From NCBI GenBank assembly GCA_026770585.1, contig MU647051.1:177348-202921 (forward strand): DNA of 25,574 nt, written 5' to 3'. Source of the DNA: Baffinella frigidus (Eukaryota > Cryptophyceae > Cryptomonadales > Baffinellaceae). Shown here piece after piece: positions 16,137-24,037 of the stretch. The notes under the pieces were generated by a model that saw only the letters and a list, made by a program, of their open reading frames with translations, was not told the origin of the DNA and made no database searches. How positions within the stretch are numbered: position 1 is the stretch's first letter; each line of letters begins with the position of its first letter. A program made the position numbers and the translations under genes.

Positions 16137-16218
16137 CTAAACTCGCGTTGATCTGCCGGAGCTCCAAAAGGAGGTAGCGCCCCGCAGTGGCGGAGGTGTT
16201 TTCGCGGCGCCCGCTCAT
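16137..16218 (-). pseudogene. Duplicate first exon of the coiled-coil gene
   Basis: 82 bp, the same length as the exon at 19356-19437, reading MSGRRENTSATAGRYLLLEL then RQINASL, with one Ser-to-Leu change. Exon 2 is missing and the donor region is duplicated, so this copy cannot make the same product. Confidence 0.7.
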
Positions 16219-16365
16219 CTCTGGGGGGCCACCACACTGGCAACAGATACTTCGGCGGAAGCCCCAAACAAGAGATTAAACTCGTTTTACCCTCGCGACT
16301 TGCTCAAATCGTCAATTCCAGAGGCCCTGGGATGCGCACCAAGGTATGACGGACTTCGTCATTGA

Positions 16366-16439
16366 GTCCATCTATTTCCTATGCCTCTATCCATTCCCTA
16401 CGGTAGAGTCCTACGGGTTCCTTGTAGAAATAGATGGAC
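16366..16439. repeat. Hairpin in the duplicated divergent promoter
   Basis: GTCCATCTATTTCCT and AGAAATAGATGGAC are inverted around a core with CCCTACGGTAGAGTCCTACG. The paralogous position 19590-19663 has the same hairpin with substitutions, so it predates the duplication. Confidence 0.7.
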
Positions 16440-16573
16440 AGTTTTTGATTTGAACGGGTTCATGCTCGCGCCAGAAACCGAAATTTTTGAAGTCATTTTG
16501 AACGGGTGAGGGAACGGGGAGGAAGCTTGGTCAAGGGCGGCGGAGATCAAGGTGGAAAGGTGTGAGCGGCGAC

Positions 16574-17404
16574 ATGGCTGTGGAGGGCGACGACCGGTGC
16601 TGCGGGGAGGAAACGGCGCGAAGGCGGGGGGATGACGTTTTGGAGGAGCGGCGAAGCGCTGGGGGCGGGGGACAGAATGTTGGGTGGCAGTGGGTGCAGA
16701 GAAGGGCACGATGGGTGAGGCTGCTGGTGATGTGCCTCTCTGTCGCAGCTGTCGGAGCGCAGTTGGATGCGGCGCTGTATTTAGAGGACCCCGCGTCGTG
16801 TGCGGAGCTCCTACCTGTGAAGTCTTTGGGTTTAGCATACAGGAATCCCTCAGCCATAACAAAACCTGTTCTTGGTACGTCGGTCGGAAATTAAGAACAC
16901 CGCGAGCAAAACAGGTCGGTCTCCATTTCCCTAAAAGCAATCAAATACACGAAGGCGGTCGGTCCCCGTGTTCTCAAAGTCCAGGAAACGCACGAAAGCG
17001 GCCGGTCGGTGTTCGTGAAACGATTTTTGGATTTACATAGTCACCAGGTGAGTTGGGTGGGGTGTTGGTGAAATTTTCAAGCTGCACCACTCGGGAACAC
17101 CGTTTCCCCCGGAAAATGTGGACAGGAAAGGCCCTAGCTCCATGGGGGTAAGCTATGTTGGGCCAAAAATCATTCTGAACACACGAAATCCGGTCGGTCG
17201 CTGTTTTCTTAATTCATCTGAAAACCCGAGCTTTCGGTCGGTCCTACGTTTTCTGAAATTCAAAACACGGAAGGAGAATCCAGTCGGTGCCTTTTTCTCA
17301 AATCAAGAAAACCAAGGGGTCGAACCCGGTCCGTTTTCTTAAATTACGTTTTCACAAGGTTTTCCTGTAGCGACGCTGCCCTGCGTGGCCTGCGAGAAAC
17401 CAAC
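16574..17404 (+). pseudogene. TMEM67: Broken duplicate of meckelin exon 1
   Basis: Starts MAVEGDDRCCGEETARRRGD like 19798 and is almost identical through PASCAELLPVKS. At 16839 it is interrupted by a 528-bp insertion, which brings a stop at 16892-16894. Homology returns at 17368 (encoding the TLSCVACE region, here TLPCVACE) and ends at about 17404. The rest of the Cys-rich domain is absent. Confidence 0.75.
16840..17367. mobile_element. 528-bp insertion with TA target duplication
   Basis: The paralogous uninterrupted site near 20060 reads AGCATAGCGACG. Here the left side reads AGCATA then CAGGAATCCC, and the right side reads TTTTCCTG then TAGCGACG. The insert therefore begins CAGGAA, ends TTCCTG and is flanked by TA on both sides. 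The interior has about seven irregular repeats of CGGTCGGT followed by a T-rich TTTTCT stretch and no transposase. This fits a non-autonomous Tc1/mariner-like element. Confidence 0.8.
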
Positions 17405-17610
17405 CTTTGCTGGTTCTCGTCTGACCAGAACCAATCAGCCAGTCTCACAAGCACCAGTTTTCTGTTGGAAACTGAAACTGGCTTGTATGCCAGTTAAACA
17501 AACTGGCCCAAACAGCCAGTTTATTAGTGTGAATATTGTTAGTGCTTAAAAACTGATTGTTAGTGCTTAGAAACTGATTGGCAGCCGACGCTGGTACTCG
17601 TCGGCTGCAC
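17405..17610. repeat. CCAGTT/AACTGG-rich stretch with strong hairpin
   Basis: CTGGTTCTCGTCTGACCAGAACC, then multiple CAGCCAGT, AACTGG and GTTAGTGCTTAAAAACTGAT units. At the end GCAGCCGACG (17581-17590) pairs with CGTCGGCTGC (17599-17608) with an 8-bp loop. Non-coding. Confidence 0.65.
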
Positions 17611-17666
17611 CAACCCCCCATCGAGGCTGTTTCCGAGCAGGACCTAGAGAGAAGAGACGTGCACTC

Positions 17667-17781
17667 TGCAGGGGTACCTTGCTCATCAGAAAGTGCCCCC
17701 CTCCCTAGAACAACTACAGGGCCCTAGGCACAGGCCTACTGTAGGGTCCTAGGGGAGGCGGTTTCTTATGAGCGAGGTACA
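17667..17781. mobile_element. MITE, family B, copy 4 (right end truncated)
   Basis: TGCAGGGGTACCTTGCTCAT at left, GGTTTCTTATGAGCGAGGTAC at right. The final CCCTGTA is missing and replaced by the 32-bp repeat at 17777-17840. Confidence 0.8.
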
Positions 17782-17840
17782 CGTTTCCTCGAAAAACTGG
17801 CGCCCCGCGTACACGTTTCCTCGAAAAACTGGCGCCCCGC
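17777..17840 (+). repeat. 32-bp tandem duplication at the B element end
   Basis: GTACACGTTTCCTCGAAAAA and CTGGCGCCCCGC are repeated twice with no mismatch, starting inside the truncated right terminus of the adjacent MITE. The duplication presumably accompanied or followed loss of that end. Confidence 0.85.
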
Positions 17841-17947
17841 GGTCGAGGACCACCAGCAACCCGTCGCAGCTTATCGCAGGATCTGACCGTGCAGTAAATT
17901 TCACCAGAGATAAACCCTGTTTATCGCCTGGTGAAAAAGCCTTTTCC

Positions 17948-18073
17948 CACCCGGTGGGCTACGAACCTTTCATCAAAAGTCAACTTGCCTCGAGGCAATT
18001 AACTTTTAAAGATTTTCTGGACACACACCACCCTGAATTCCAGCCCCAACGAAACCTTCGTAGCCCACCGTGC
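17948..18073. mobile_element. MITE-like element, family G, copy 2
   Basis: CACCCGGTGGGCTACGAACC at left and GGTTTCGTTGGG's complement CCTTCGTAGCCCACCGTG at right, related to 264-395. The interior has a GCCTCGAGGC palindrome absent from copy 1. Another GGGCTACGAAGG at 18184 and CCTTCGAAGCCCACTGTG at 18321 suggest a further, more diverged pair. Confidence 0.7.
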
Positions 18074-18341
18074 GGTTGGGAGGACCCTTTGAAAAGCTGC
18101 CGTGGGTTGCTGGTGGAATGGTTGGGTGATCGAAGGTATCGACCGCTCGAACATTCGGCGCACCTTCAACGCACCCCACACAGCGGGCTACGAAGGAATT
18201 TTTGGCCCATTTCGGGCCGAGTTTCTGATACCTTATCCGTAGGAACCCCCTATGTCCCTGCGGGTTGCCTACATGCACCGTAGGGTCCTAGGTCGTATCG
18301 CTTAGGGGTGATGCAAAATCCCTTCGAAGCCCACTGTGTTC

Positions 18342-18477
18342 ATCCGGGGAAACCTATTTTTCTTTAGTTTGATGGCAAGGAAAATTACTACACAATTCGT
18401 TCTTATTAGTAATATTAAAGCATTTATGTAGTAATTTTCCTTGCCATCAAACTAAAGAAAAATAGGTTCCCCCGGAT
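18342..18477. mobile_element. Hairpin element, family C, copy 2
   Basis: Left ATCCGGGGAAACCTATTTTT then CTTTAGTTTGATGGCAAGGA and AAATTACTACAC, with a near-perfect mirror on the right. The inner core is shared with 2565 and 23107. The outer arm is shared only with the half copy at 8391. Confidence 0.85.
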
Positions 18478-18479
18478 AA

Positions 18480-19080
18480 GTGTGGCTACGCAGGTCCCGC
18501 ATCATGCGATTGTACAGTGTATTTCATTATTTACAAAGAGTGCGGGGAACGGGATCGTGCAGCGGATACCAAGGTGCTTTTCGCTCACAGCTCCTTTAGG
18601 TTCTTCGAGCTCCCAACATAGGCGGACACCGGAATCCAAAGAAGCGACGTGCTGCTTCCGGTGCCGGGGGTGTCGCCGCACGAGCGGTTAATGGTCTTGA
18701 CGCTGCCAGCATGAGCGGAGTTCCAGTGCCATAAAGGCACCCTGATGCGTCGGTGCACGTCGCTTCCGTGGAACTCTCCATCAAAGCTCCGCTGCAGCTG
18801 CGGTCGAACCCTGAACCGTAAACTGCAGCTCCAGCTCAGCCAGCGCGATGCGCCAGGACGTTATCCGATGCCGGCGGAACGTCATGTGGCGGCTCCTGGA
18901 GCGATGCCTGCGTCTCCGTGTTCGAAGGCTACGTGCACGGGGCGCATGGCCTGGATGAAGGTCCACCCCTTCAGGTTCGAGGGGAGGGGGAGAAAGTGTT
19001 GCTGTGACGATTATCGCGAAGGTGGCTGCTGCAGGCGGACAATGGAAAGCCGAAAATAACGCCGCTGGGAACACTCCTGG
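18480..19080. other. Downstream part of the minus-strand gene, unresolved
   Basis: GC-rich with several mildly open minus-strand frames (for example ALAELELQFTVQGS near 18840 and FIQAMRPVHVAFEHGDAG near 18930). This is where exons after 19085 of the coiled-coil gene would be expected, but I cannot connect them with consistent splice sites. No inverted repeats seen. Confidence 0.35.
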
Positions 19081-19084
19081 GAAC

Positions 19085-19437
19085 CTGGTTGATGGCGTGC
19101 TGCGTCTCGACGGAGCTATCCAGCGCCTGCGACGTGTTCTCGAGCGCCTCCGCCACGCCCTCTGCACGCACGCCCAGGCGGGTCAGCCCACGCTTCTCGA
19201 CGCCACCCACCCCGCAAGAAGACACGACAGCGCGTCTCCGATTCGGCTGGCCTGGAATTTCGGAGATGGTTCCTGCTCAGCAAGCACCGCCTCCTGGTCC
19301 CTAGGGAGCTGCATTCCCGTGGGCGGATCCCAGGCCCACCTCCCCCCGTACGCACCTAAACTCGCGTTGATCTGCCGGAGCTCCGAGAGGAGGTAGCGCC
19401 CCGCAGTGGCGGAGGTGTTTTCGCGGCGCCCGCTCAT
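19085..19437 (-). CDS. Unidentified coiled-coil gene, first two exons
   Basis: Exon 1 is 19437-19356 (82 bp, ATG start) and exon 2 is 19161-19085 (77 bp). The intron starts GTGCGT and ends GTGCAG, phase 1. Together they give 53 residues: MSGRRENTSATAGRYLLSEL, RQINASLEGVAEALENTSQA, LDSSVETQHAINQ, followed by a weak donor GTTCCC. The heptad-like spacing of Leu, Ala and Ile suggests a coiled coil. The text faintly recalls the Sec20/BNIP1 SNARE region, but this is weak and no C-terminal anchor was found. The gene is divergent from meckelin with 360 bp between starts. Exon 1 is duplicated at 16137-16218. Confidence 0.5.
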
Positions 19438-19797
19438 CTCTGGGGGACCACCACACACGGCGAGAGGTGCTCTCGGCGGAAGCCCCAAACAAGAGATTAA
19501 AACTCGTTTTACCCTCGCGGCCCGCGCTCAAATCGTCAATTCCAGAGGCCCTGGGATGTGCACCAAAGTATGCTGGATTTCGTCATTGAGTCCAACTATT
19601 TCCTATGTCCCTATCCATTCCCTACGGTAGAGTCCTACGGGTTTCCTGTAGAAATAGATGGACAGTTTTCGATTTGAGCGCTCGCGCCAGAAACCGAAAT
19701 TTTTGAAGTCATTTTGAACGGGTGAGGGAGAGGGGAGGAAGCTTGTTCAAGGGCGGCGGAGATCAAGTGGAAAGGGTGGAAAGGTGTGAGCGGCGAC
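19438..19797. promoter_or_regulatory. Divergent intergenic region with hairpin
   Basis: 360 bp between the start codons of the minus-strand coiled-coil gene and meckelin. It includes the hairpin 19590-19663 (GTCCAACTATTTCCT ... GAAATAGATGGAC), shared with the paralogous region at 16366-16439. No canonical TATA box is evident. Its role as a bidirectional promoter is inferred from gene orientation only. Confidence 0.45.
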
Positions 19798-20706
19798 ATG
19801 GCTGTGGAGGGCGACGACCGGTGCTGCGGGGAGGAAACGGCGCGAAGGCGGGGGGATGACGTTTTGGAGGAGCGGCGAAGCGCTGGGGGCGGGGGACAGA
19901 ATGTTGCGCGGCAGTGGGTGACGAGAAGGGCACGATGGGTGAGGCTGCTGGTGATGTGCCTCTCTGTCGCAGCTGTCGGAGCGCAGTTGGATGCGGCGCT
20001 GTATTTAGAGGACCCCGCGTCGTGTGCAGAGCTCCTACCTGTGAAGTCTTTTGCGTTCAGCATAGCGACGCTGTCCTGCGTGGCCTGCGAGACACCAACA
20101 GTCCCATCCGCGACGGGCTTCGGGTGTGTCTGTCCGGCGGGGTGGAAGGCCACGTACTCGGTCGCCTTGAAGCGGGTGTGCGAACAGTGCCCTGACGCGT
20201 TTCCCGAAGTCTCTCGGGACGGACTCTCCTGCCTCGCCTGCGTCTTCTCCACCGGGGGCCTCACCCCCTCCACCGCCGTCGTCAGCAACAGCACCTCCCC
20301 AGATGAGACCGCCAGCTCTGTGACGACGAACCCAGCTCCCACCAACTCTTCGGAGGTGGAGGCGGGGGCGGCGGGGGCGGCGGGGGTGCCTGCCGAGACC
20401 TCAGTGACAGTAGACTCAAAGGGGGTCTGCTCCTGCCCAGTGGGGCACATCATGTCAGACCTCAACGCGACGGGGCAGACGCCGCGGGGGTTCGTGAAGA
20501 CGTGCATCCTCTGCCCCTTCACCTCGTACGTGGACGCCTCGGACCCCTACACCTGCCGGCCCTGCCCCGACGACCTCATGAGCCGCGACCCGTCGTCGGG
20601 CGTCTGCGTCTGCAAACAAGGCTACGTTGAGGACTCGAGCATCGTCGCGGAGAACACGCCGGCGGTCATCTCCCTTGTGGGGCGGCACGTCTGCCTCGAT
20701 CGGGCG
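19798..20706 (+). CDS. TMEM67: Meckelin, exon 1: N-terminus and Cys-rich domain
   Basis: 303 codons from ATG at 19798, ending before GTCCTC in phase 0. Residues about 44-58 (RWVRLLVMCLSVAAVGAQ) look like a signal anchor after an unusual basic N-terminal extension, so the true start may be nearer. From about residue 86 the meckelin cysteine framework is clear: FSIATLSCVAC, then CVCPAGWK, CEQCPD, DGLSCLAC, CSCPVGHIM, TCILCPF, YTCRPCPDD and CVCKQGYVED. These match in order and spacing the extracellular Cys-rich repeats of TMEM67, with a lineage-specific Ser/Thr/Ala-rich insert between CLAC and CSCPVGH. Meckelin is a transition-zone membrane protein of cilia that binds Wnt-type ligands. A broken duplicate lies at 16574. 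Confidence 0.8.
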
Positions 20707-20715
20707 GTCCTCCTC

Positions 20716-20806
20716 CAACCCCCAACCCTGGACCCTGAACCCCGAACCCTAAACCATAAACACTAAACACCCCTAAACTCTAAACCCTAAACCCTAAACC
20801 CTAAGC
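20716..20806 (+). repeat. Telomere-like array in meckelin intron 1
   Basis: CCCTGAACCCCGAACCCTAAAC heptamers beginning about 10 bp after the proposed end of exon 1. Confidence 0.9.
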
Positions 20807-20828
20807 TACTGCTTCCCGCGCCCTCTTG

Positions 20829-20990
20829 ATAGAGAGAGAGTCAGAGAGAGAGCGAGAGAGAGAGGGAGAGAGGGAGAGAAGGAGAGAGGGAGGGAGAGAG
20901 AGAGGGGGGGGGGGGGAGAGAGAGCGAGGAAGAGAAAGCGAGAGACCGAAAGAAAGAGAGAAAGAGAGAAAGATAGAGGGAGGGAGATGG
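20829..20990 (+). repeat. (GA)n microsatellite in intron 1
   Basis: About 160 bp of GAGA/GGGAGA with a G12 run. Arg/Glu and Ser/Leu frames are artefacts. Confidence 0.9.
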
Positions 20991-21163
20991 TCACGCCTCC
21001 GCATTCTCACCGTGATTCCAGCGGACGAGCGCCTGCGAATTTGGAGCGAGTGGCCTAATTAAGTTTACTATGCCCTAACTAATTTATCCTATTCAACCTC
21101 CTATTGAAAAGGAACTGATTCAGTTATCTTCCGAGATGAAAACGGGAGCGAGTGGGCGGAAGG

Positions 21164-21422
21164 ACGGGGTGCGAGCAGCCTGCACCCCACGTGTTCTCCA
21201 CTGTCACTACAGTTAACAGAGGTTCCACTCTTGCGGAAGGACGGGGTGCGAGCAGCCTGCACCCCACGTGTTCTCCACTGTCACTACAGTTAACAGAGGT
21301 TCCACTCTTGCGGAAGGACGGGGTGCGAGCAGCCTGCACCCCACGTGTTCTCCACTGTCACTACAGTTAACAGAGGTTCCACTCTTGCGGAAGGACGGGG
21401 TGCGAGCAGCCTGCACCCCACG
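21164..21422 (+). repeat. 77-bp tandem repeat, three copies and a part
   Basis: Units start at 21164, 21241, 21318 and 21395 with ACGGGGTGCGAGCAGCCTGC. Each contains TGCACCCCACGTGTTCTCCA, CTGTCACTACAGTTAACAGA and GGTTCCACTCTTGCGGAAGG. Full copies appear identical, so the array is recent. 77 is not a multiple of 3, so the open frames on both strands cycle through all phases and are not evidence for coding. The last, partial unit ends at the family H hairpin. Confidence 0.95.
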
Positions 21423-21575
21423 CCCACCAACCCTCACGGTTGGACCAAACCATCGTTGTCAGACTTGAGATTTGCCCTTGCAGAGACCCGGGATCCGGGG
21501 TCTCTGCAAGGGCAAATCAAGGGTAAATCTGAAAGCTGAAATCGACGATTTGGTCCGATCGTGAGGGTTAGTGGG
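21423..21575. mobile_element. Hairpin element, family H, copy 2
   Basis: CCCACCAACCCTCACGGTTG at left and CGTGAGGGTTAGTGGG at right. An inner, nearly perfect pair GATTTGCCCTTGCAGAGACC / GGTCTCTGCAAGGGCAAATC surrounds CGGGATCC. It cuts the fourth unit of the 77-bp array. Confidence 0.85.
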
Positions 21576-21624
21576 TGTTCTCGACGGCTTACTAGCTCTG
21601 TCCGAGAAAAGCTGGGCACGCCAT

Positions 21625-21722
21625 AAAATACATTTAGACGTCTGAATGTATTTAGTTTGTACTGGAGCCCCTGCTCTAAAACTATAATAACAACCCGCCC
21701 AGATGTACTCGGGCAGAGCTAG
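21625..21722. repeat. Partial family E element
   Basis: A small hairpin ATACATTTAGACGTCTGAATGT, then TTTGTACTGGAGCCCCTGCT and CTAAAA, ending GTACTCGGGCAGAGCTAGG, which is the right end of family E. The left arm is missing. Confidence 0.55.
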
Positions 21723-21783
21723 GGTTCGCTCAATCGTCTCCCGCCGTCCCCCGTTGCATCATGCACCACCCCACACCTCTCAG

Positions 21784-21807
21784 GTGGTGGCCACGCTCAC
21801 GGTGGCG
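21784..21807 (+). pseudogene. TMEM67: Partial copy of meckelin exon 2
   Basis: After CACCTCTCAG the sequence reads VVATLTVA, identical to the start of the exon at 22022, then diverges (TTGTCCAG). The 45 bp before it (CGTCCCCCGTTG..CTCAG) also parallels the sequence before 22022. The two copies flank the E element at 21854-21973. Confidence 0.75.
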
Positions 21808-21853
21808 TTGTCCAGTGTATTCCATCATGTACGGCTTCGCTCAGTCGTCTTTC

Positions 21854-21973
21854 TAGCGCTGCCCGAGTTTTATTCTGGCTCGTCCTCAAGTCTTTACACC
21901 CGCCCTTTTGTACTGGGTTTCTGCTCTTAAAACACTTTTACGGACGAGCCAGAATGAAACTCGGGCAGGGCTG
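21854..21973. mobile_element. MITE-like hairpin, family E, copy 2
   Basis: TAGCGCTGCCCGAGTTTTAT at left and GAATGAAACTCGGGCAGGGC at right, with TTCTGGCTCGTCC / GGACGAGCCAGAA inside. It sits between the partial (21784) and full (22022) copies of meckelin exon 2. Confidence 0.85.
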
Positions 21974-22021
21974 GTCTTTCGTCGTCCCCCGTTGACTCAT
22001 AAACCATACAATCCCTCGCAG

Positions 22022-22114
22022 GTGGTCGCCACGCTCACGGTGGCGTACAAAGTGGCGCAGTACGCGAAATTCTCCTTCTACGATACGCTTGACGCGGGCG
22101 GCTCCCGCACCCAG
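22022..22114 (+). CDS. TMEM67: Meckelin, exon 2
   Basis: 93 bp in phase 0 between CCCTCGCAG and GTCAGA. The 31 residues start VVATLTVAYKVAQYAKFSFY and end DTLDAGGSRTQ. It joins exon 1 (ends CLDRA) and exon 3 (starts EVTVEQ) without a frame change. In meckelins this position, after the last Cys repeat, holds a short strand-rich stretch before the SxxFxxYF..AAxxC motif, so the placement is sensible. Its 3' part recurs at 22246-22276 and 22407-22461 and its 5' part at 21784. Confidence 0.6.
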
Positions 22115-22245
22115 GTCAGAAAGTCTGAGGAGAACTGGGGATACAGTCCCGTGTAGGATGACCGGAGTGACTTGACACCCAGAGAAAAAGGCGACTCGGC
22201 CTCGAAGATGACACTCCGGGGGTTGAACTCCCGCACCAAGGTGGG

Positions 22246-22461
22246 CGGCTCCCGCACCCAGGTCAGAAAGTCTATTTGGGCGCACCAATGTTTCCGAGCC
22301 CGGGCTCATTTCCGCTCCAAAGTTGACGGATTTGCTCCGCGGACTCAGCGTGTCAACTTGAGAATAGGAGGGAGAAAAGAGTCAGGGTGAGCTAGAAGGC
22401 TTGACGTTGGACGGCCACTTTCTACGACGCGCTTGCGGCCGGTTGTTCCCGCACGCAGGTC
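22246..22461 (+). pseudogene. TMEM67: Partial copies of meckelin exon 2 (3' part)
   Basis: GGCGGCTCCCGCACCCAGGT and CAGAAAGTCTATTT at 22246-22276 repeat the exon 2 donor region (22100-22124) and run into repeat S. At 22407-22461 a more diverged copy reads TFYDALAAGCSRTQV. It is followed at once by the E element at 22463. Confidence 0.65.
22269..22357. repeat. Dispersed repeat S, copy 3
   Basis: Matches 747-834 from AGTCTATTT to TGTCAAC. The first bases overlap the repeated exon 2 donor region, so the junction is direct. Confidence 0.6.
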
Positions 22462-22462
22462 T

Positions 22463-22582
22463 ACCTCTGCGCGACTTTTGTTCTGGCTCGTCCTACACGC
22501 TTTCTATTCGCCGTTTTGTCCTGCATCTCTGCTCTTGAATACTTTTAAGGCCGCGCCAGAAGAAAACTCGGGCAGCGCTACA
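22463..22582. mobile_element. MITE-like hairpin, family E, copy 3
   Basis: CTCTGCGCGACTTTTGTTCT at left, AGAAGAAAACTCGGGCAGCG at right. The left terminus is more diverged than the right. The interior TTCGCCGTTTTGTCC...CTCTGCTCTTGAATAC matches the other copies. Confidence 0.75.
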
Positions 22583-22668
22583 AGGTCAGAACCAGGCGTC
22601 TCGGCCTCCTGGGTTGCGTGGCGGGCTTACCCTCACCGCCTCTAGCAAATAAATACGGACCACGCCAG

Positions 22669-22784
22669 AGTGGAGGAGGGGGTTATTTTTTTTAAACCGT
22701 ATGTGGATACGGTTTTGACTTTTGAAAACAGCTGCCTTTAGGGGAAATTGACTTTTGGCGACCCCTTCGAAGACTCTGGCGTGG
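22669..22784. mobile_element. MITE-like element, family D, copy 1
   Basis: ACCACGCCAGAGTGGAGGAG at left and GAAGACTCTGGCGTGG at right. The right interior AATTGACTTTTGGCGACCCC TTC is shared with 24038-24175. The CCACGCCAG terminus is the repeated unit of the 6216 array. Confidence 0.75.
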
Positions 22785-22827
22785 GAGTTCCCCACACCCG
22801 CCCGATCCGCAGTCGTGCTTTCTGGGA

Positions 22828-23024
22828 TACAGTCCACCTACCCTAACACAGGCGACCGTAACACATACTTACCCTCCACACATACTCCTTCGGCCGGCCC
22901 CCGATTCCCTTCCCCCCTGCAAGGAAGTATGCCTGAAGGGTGGACACCATAACGCATACCTACCCTCCACACATACTCAATCAGTCCGTCCCCGACGGGT
23001 ACGTGTTAGGGTAGGTCCACTGTA
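22828..23024. mobile_element. Element with CACCTACCCTAACAC ends
   Basis: TACAGTCCACCTACCCTAACAC at left and its complement GTGTTAGGGTAGGT at right, with TACAGTC on both sides. Inside, GCATACCTACCCTCCACACA-type text is repeated (22857-22887 and 22951-22978). An uninterrupted relative, GGGATACAGTCCCGTGTAGG, lies at 22139. Confidence 0.65.
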
Positions 23025-23106
23025 CAGTCACGCCGGATACAGTCCCCCGTAGGATGACCGGAGTGACTTTACAAGGTGCTTGCCCGATCCGGGTCCGCAG
23101 TCAGAT

Positions 23107-23250
23107 CTCATAGGAAAACGGTTTTAATCTAAAAACTTTGGATTCAATAAAAATTACTACACGGATGCTTGAATGTTACTAGTAAAACGCATTCTGTGTA
23201 GTAAATTTCATTACCGGAATATTTTCAATTAAAACCGTTTCCCTATAAGA
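23107..23250. mobile_element. Hairpin element, family C, copy 3
   Basis: The outer arm CTCATAGGAAAACGGTTTTA / TAAAACCGTTTCCCTATAAG differs from copies 1, 2 and 4. The inner core AAAAATTACTACAC ... GTGTAGTAAATTT and the loop TACTAGTAAAACGCATT are conserved. Confidence 0.85.
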
Positions 23251-23820
23251 TCGCACCACGTCATCTCCCCGGTCGGTGGTTACTTGCACCGGGCAGGGTT
23301 TGTACTGGGGCGATAGATGGACCGGACACGCTGCGTGGTACAGAAATTAAGAGACGCTCCCAACCACGTTCAGCCACGTTGTACTGGGGCGATAGATAGA
23401 CCGGCCACGCTGCGTAGTGGAGAAATTGAGAGACGCTCCCGTACGTTGTTCCCGTCCACTCGAGACTGGAAAGGGGGGCATTTTAAATGTGGAGTTGTAA
23501 ACATTTGTACGAGTCACGGACGGGGTTGGTCACGTAACCACGCACCCGTACGTTGTTCCCGTAGGCAATACCGCATGCTCGACCACCCATGAATCGATTG
23601 GTTTTTGCTGTGACGAGTGCCATGCTGGTGTCACTGAAGGGGTCTCTCGATACCCGAAACCCTGGTCTCTGTATGCTGCGGGCACGCTGAAAAGTAGAAG
23701 AATAAAGACACTCTCCCCCCTGAAATCCAGGGTCAACGAAACCCGTCCTCTCCCCCGTGCGGTGGTTACCTGCACCGGGCAGGGGTTGTACTGGGGCGAT
23801 AGATAGACCGGACACGCTGA

Positions 23821-23943
23821 GTACAGGGTTACCTCGCTCATAAGAAACTGCCCCCCCCCTAGGACCACCGTAGGGCCCTAGGCATAGGCCTACTGTAGGG
23901 TCCTAGGGGGGGGCGGTTTCTTATGAGCGAGGTACCCCTGTAC
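23821..23943. mobile_element. MITE, family B, copy 5
   Basis: GTACAGGGTTACCTCGCTCA at left and AGCGAGGTACCCCTGTAC at right, long arms with C9/G7 runs and a CCTAGG core. The paralogous copy at 23397-23440 lacks it (CACGCTGCGTAGTGGAGAAA). Here CACGCTGAGTA precedes and TACTAGAAGAA follows, so the insertion is at TA. Confidence 0.9.
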
Positions 23944-24037
23944 TAGAAGAATTGAGAGACTCTCCTGTACGTTCTTCCAGAGGAAAGCACCGCATAAACC
24001 ACCCAGGAATCGAATGGGTTTGCTGTGACGATGCGTC

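Larger units (their letters stand above)
15917..16839. repeat. Segmental duplication, copy 1
   Basis: This segment matches about 19158-20065: the first exon and intron of the minus-strand coiled-coil gene, the divergent promoter and the start of meckelin exon 1. It resumes at 17368-17404 after a 528-bp insertion. The left breakpoint falls at the acceptor of the minus-strand gene's second exon, which is absent here. A 32-bp block at the first exon's donor (ACCCACCTCCCCCCGTACGC and following) is tandemly duplicated at 16081-16143 in this copy only. Confidence 0.85.

Noticed and set aside
17581-17608. Bacterial-type terminator hairpin
   Set aside because: The stem is strong, but there is no T-run after it, no upstream gene and a eukaryotic context.
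19635-20522. 295-residue open frame antisense to meckelin exon 1
   Set aside because: It is the reverse strand of a GC-rich exon whose plus-strand translation carries the conserved cysteine framework. The antisense product has no family features.
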